Shown here: piece by piece, positions 32,884 to 33,701 of the stretch
Position numbering within the stretch: the first letter of the stretch is position 1
Layout: each line of letters starts with the position of its first letter
IMG/VR virus record: IMGVR_UViG_3300049215_000024
Span: 1-33,701 of that record
Length of the DNA stretch: 33,701 nt
Source of the DNA: a virus
Direction: 5' to 3' (one strand)
The notes under the pieces: model-generated
The model's database searches: none
Seen by the model: only the letters and a program-made list of their open reading frames with translations
Told to the model about the DNA's origin: nothing
Made by a program: the position numbers and the translations under genes

Positions 32884-33701
32884 TCATTCCCAGATGTGGG
32901 GTGTGTCGACGCGCCGGTCGCTCGTGGCAGCCCGCAACCGACGCACATCCGGCCAAAGGTAGAGCGGCACGTCTTCGTTGGTGTGCCGGTTGATGACGTG
33001 ACGCCCATCGGGCCGCAGGTAGCCGCGCGGTTTGAGCTTGGCCGGTTCACCATTCTCGCCGGGTTGGCGCCAGTGCCGCAGCGTGCGCTCAGGAATGCGG
33101 TACTCCTCGGGCTGGATGCGGTTGGCTTTGAGCACCTGGTCCCAGGTGAGTTTCTTGCGCTCGAGGTCGTTCATCATCAGCAGCTGCAGCCGGTCGGGGT
33201 TGTGCACCTGTCGGCAGCGTGGGCAGAACACCTCGGCGGCGTCTTGGCGGCAGCGCAGCTCGAATCCGCAGGCTGAGCGGCGGTCTTCGTTCCAGGTGGG
33301 GCAGCGGCCGAGCCAGCGCATGGGCACGGGCCGGTTGACGATGCGGCCGATGTCGCCGTCGCGGCGGGCGTCGCCGACGAAGCCGCGGATCTCGGTGAGG
33401 GTGTGGCCGGCATCTTCTCCGCCCGCGATGACGTCTACGTGCTCGCTGAGCCATCGGGCTAGCCGCTTACACGCGACAAGCGGCGTTTGGCCGCCCTGGG
33501 CCACGCTGGCGGGCAATTCGACGCCTCTGGACTCGCACAGGTCGCGCACGATGGTGGTGAGCGCGTTGTGCACCTTGTCGAGCATGTTGACCGCGCGGGC
33601 GTTGACGCGTCCGGCCGCGAGGAACGCGTTGCGCAGTTTGGTCTGGGTCGCGGCGGGCTGGTATTCGCGGCAGGCGCAGTAGGTGTCGGGTCCGCGTTCT
33701 T
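32884..33701 (-). CDS. Zinc-binding and HTH-type DNA-binding protein, partial (5' end outside window)
   Basis: Open to the right edge, so at least 271 residues with no start seen. The visible N-terminus has a CxC (YCAC). After a helical middle come a zinc ribbon (GRCPTW ... RSACGFELRC ... EVFCPRCRQVH) and a C-terminal segment LTWDQVLKANRIQPEEYRIPERTLRHW, which looks like a helix-turn-helix choosing an operator, followed by a basic tail. Similar zinc-ribbon/HTH proteins occur in the right arms of mycobacteriophages and are presumed DNA-binding regulators; the exact family is not certain. Confidence 0.72.
   Translation of the reverse strand, partial: ERGPDTYCACREYQPAATQTKLRNAFLAAGRVNARAVNMLDKVHNALTTIVRDLCESRGVELPASVAQGGQTPLVACKRLARWLSEHVDVIAGGEDAGHTLTEIRGFVGDARRDGDIGRIVNRPVPMRWLGRCPTWNEDRRSACGFELRCRQDAAEVFCPRCRQVHNPDRLQLLMMNDLERKKLTWDQVLKANRIQPEEYRIPERTLRHWRQPGENGEPAKLKPRGYLRPDGRHVINRHTNEDVPLYLWPDVRRLRAATSDRRVDTPHIWE

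Noticed and set aside
1-33701. CRISPR arrays, rRNA, tRNA genes or insertion sequences
   Set aside because: No regularly spaced repeats, no cloverleaf sequence and no transposase motifs or terminal repeats were seen.

Overview
The window is most of the structural and lysis half of a temperate siphovirus that infects a mycolic-acid bacterium, most likely a Mycobacterium or close relative, seen either as a prophage or as a permuted phage genome. The evidence is a lysin B (mycolylarabinogalactan esterase) next to a lysin A, an HK97-type capsid and tail gene order, a tape measure protein with an Rpf-like domain, a tyrosine integrase, and high-GC coding with many GTG and some TTG starts and ATGA/GTGA/TGATG start-stop overlaps.

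Layout. Positions 1-262 hold the C-terminus of a plus-strand tyrosine integrase and a coupled 40-residue ORF. Positions 263-495 are non-coding, contain two strong inverted repeats and an AT-rich repeat, and separate the integrase from the late operon. From there to the right edge nearly everything is on the minus strand, so transcription order runs from high to low coordinates: zinc/HTH protein (partial, right edge), a 52-residue ORF, small accessory genes, DUF6131-like protein, HNH endonuclease, terminase small and large subunits, portal, ClpP-scaffold fusion, decoration protein, major capsid, connectors, tail terminator, major tail protein, two tail-assembly chaperone frames, tape measure, distal tail and Gp37-like proteins, minor tail and receptor-type proteins including a glycoside hydrolase, then a lysis region (DUF1003, papain-like, PLD-like, lysin A, lysin B, two holins, several small membrane or secreted proteins). 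One plus-strand gene, a predicted lipoprotein at 32327-32659, is embedded in this minus-strand block and looks like a lysogenically expressed moron.

Features deserving most attention are: the lipoprotein with an apparent leaderless promoter; the tail protein with a clan GH-A glycosidase domain; the tape measure protein that seems to carry both a LAS/M15-like peptidase and an Rpf-like domain; tail chaperone frames related by +1 (or -2) instead of the common -1; two broken reading frames (8-G tract in the Gp37-like tail gene, -1 shift in a small gene before lysin A); and a lysis region with a PLD-like and a papain-like protein. All functions are read from sequence motifs and gene order; no database search was possible.
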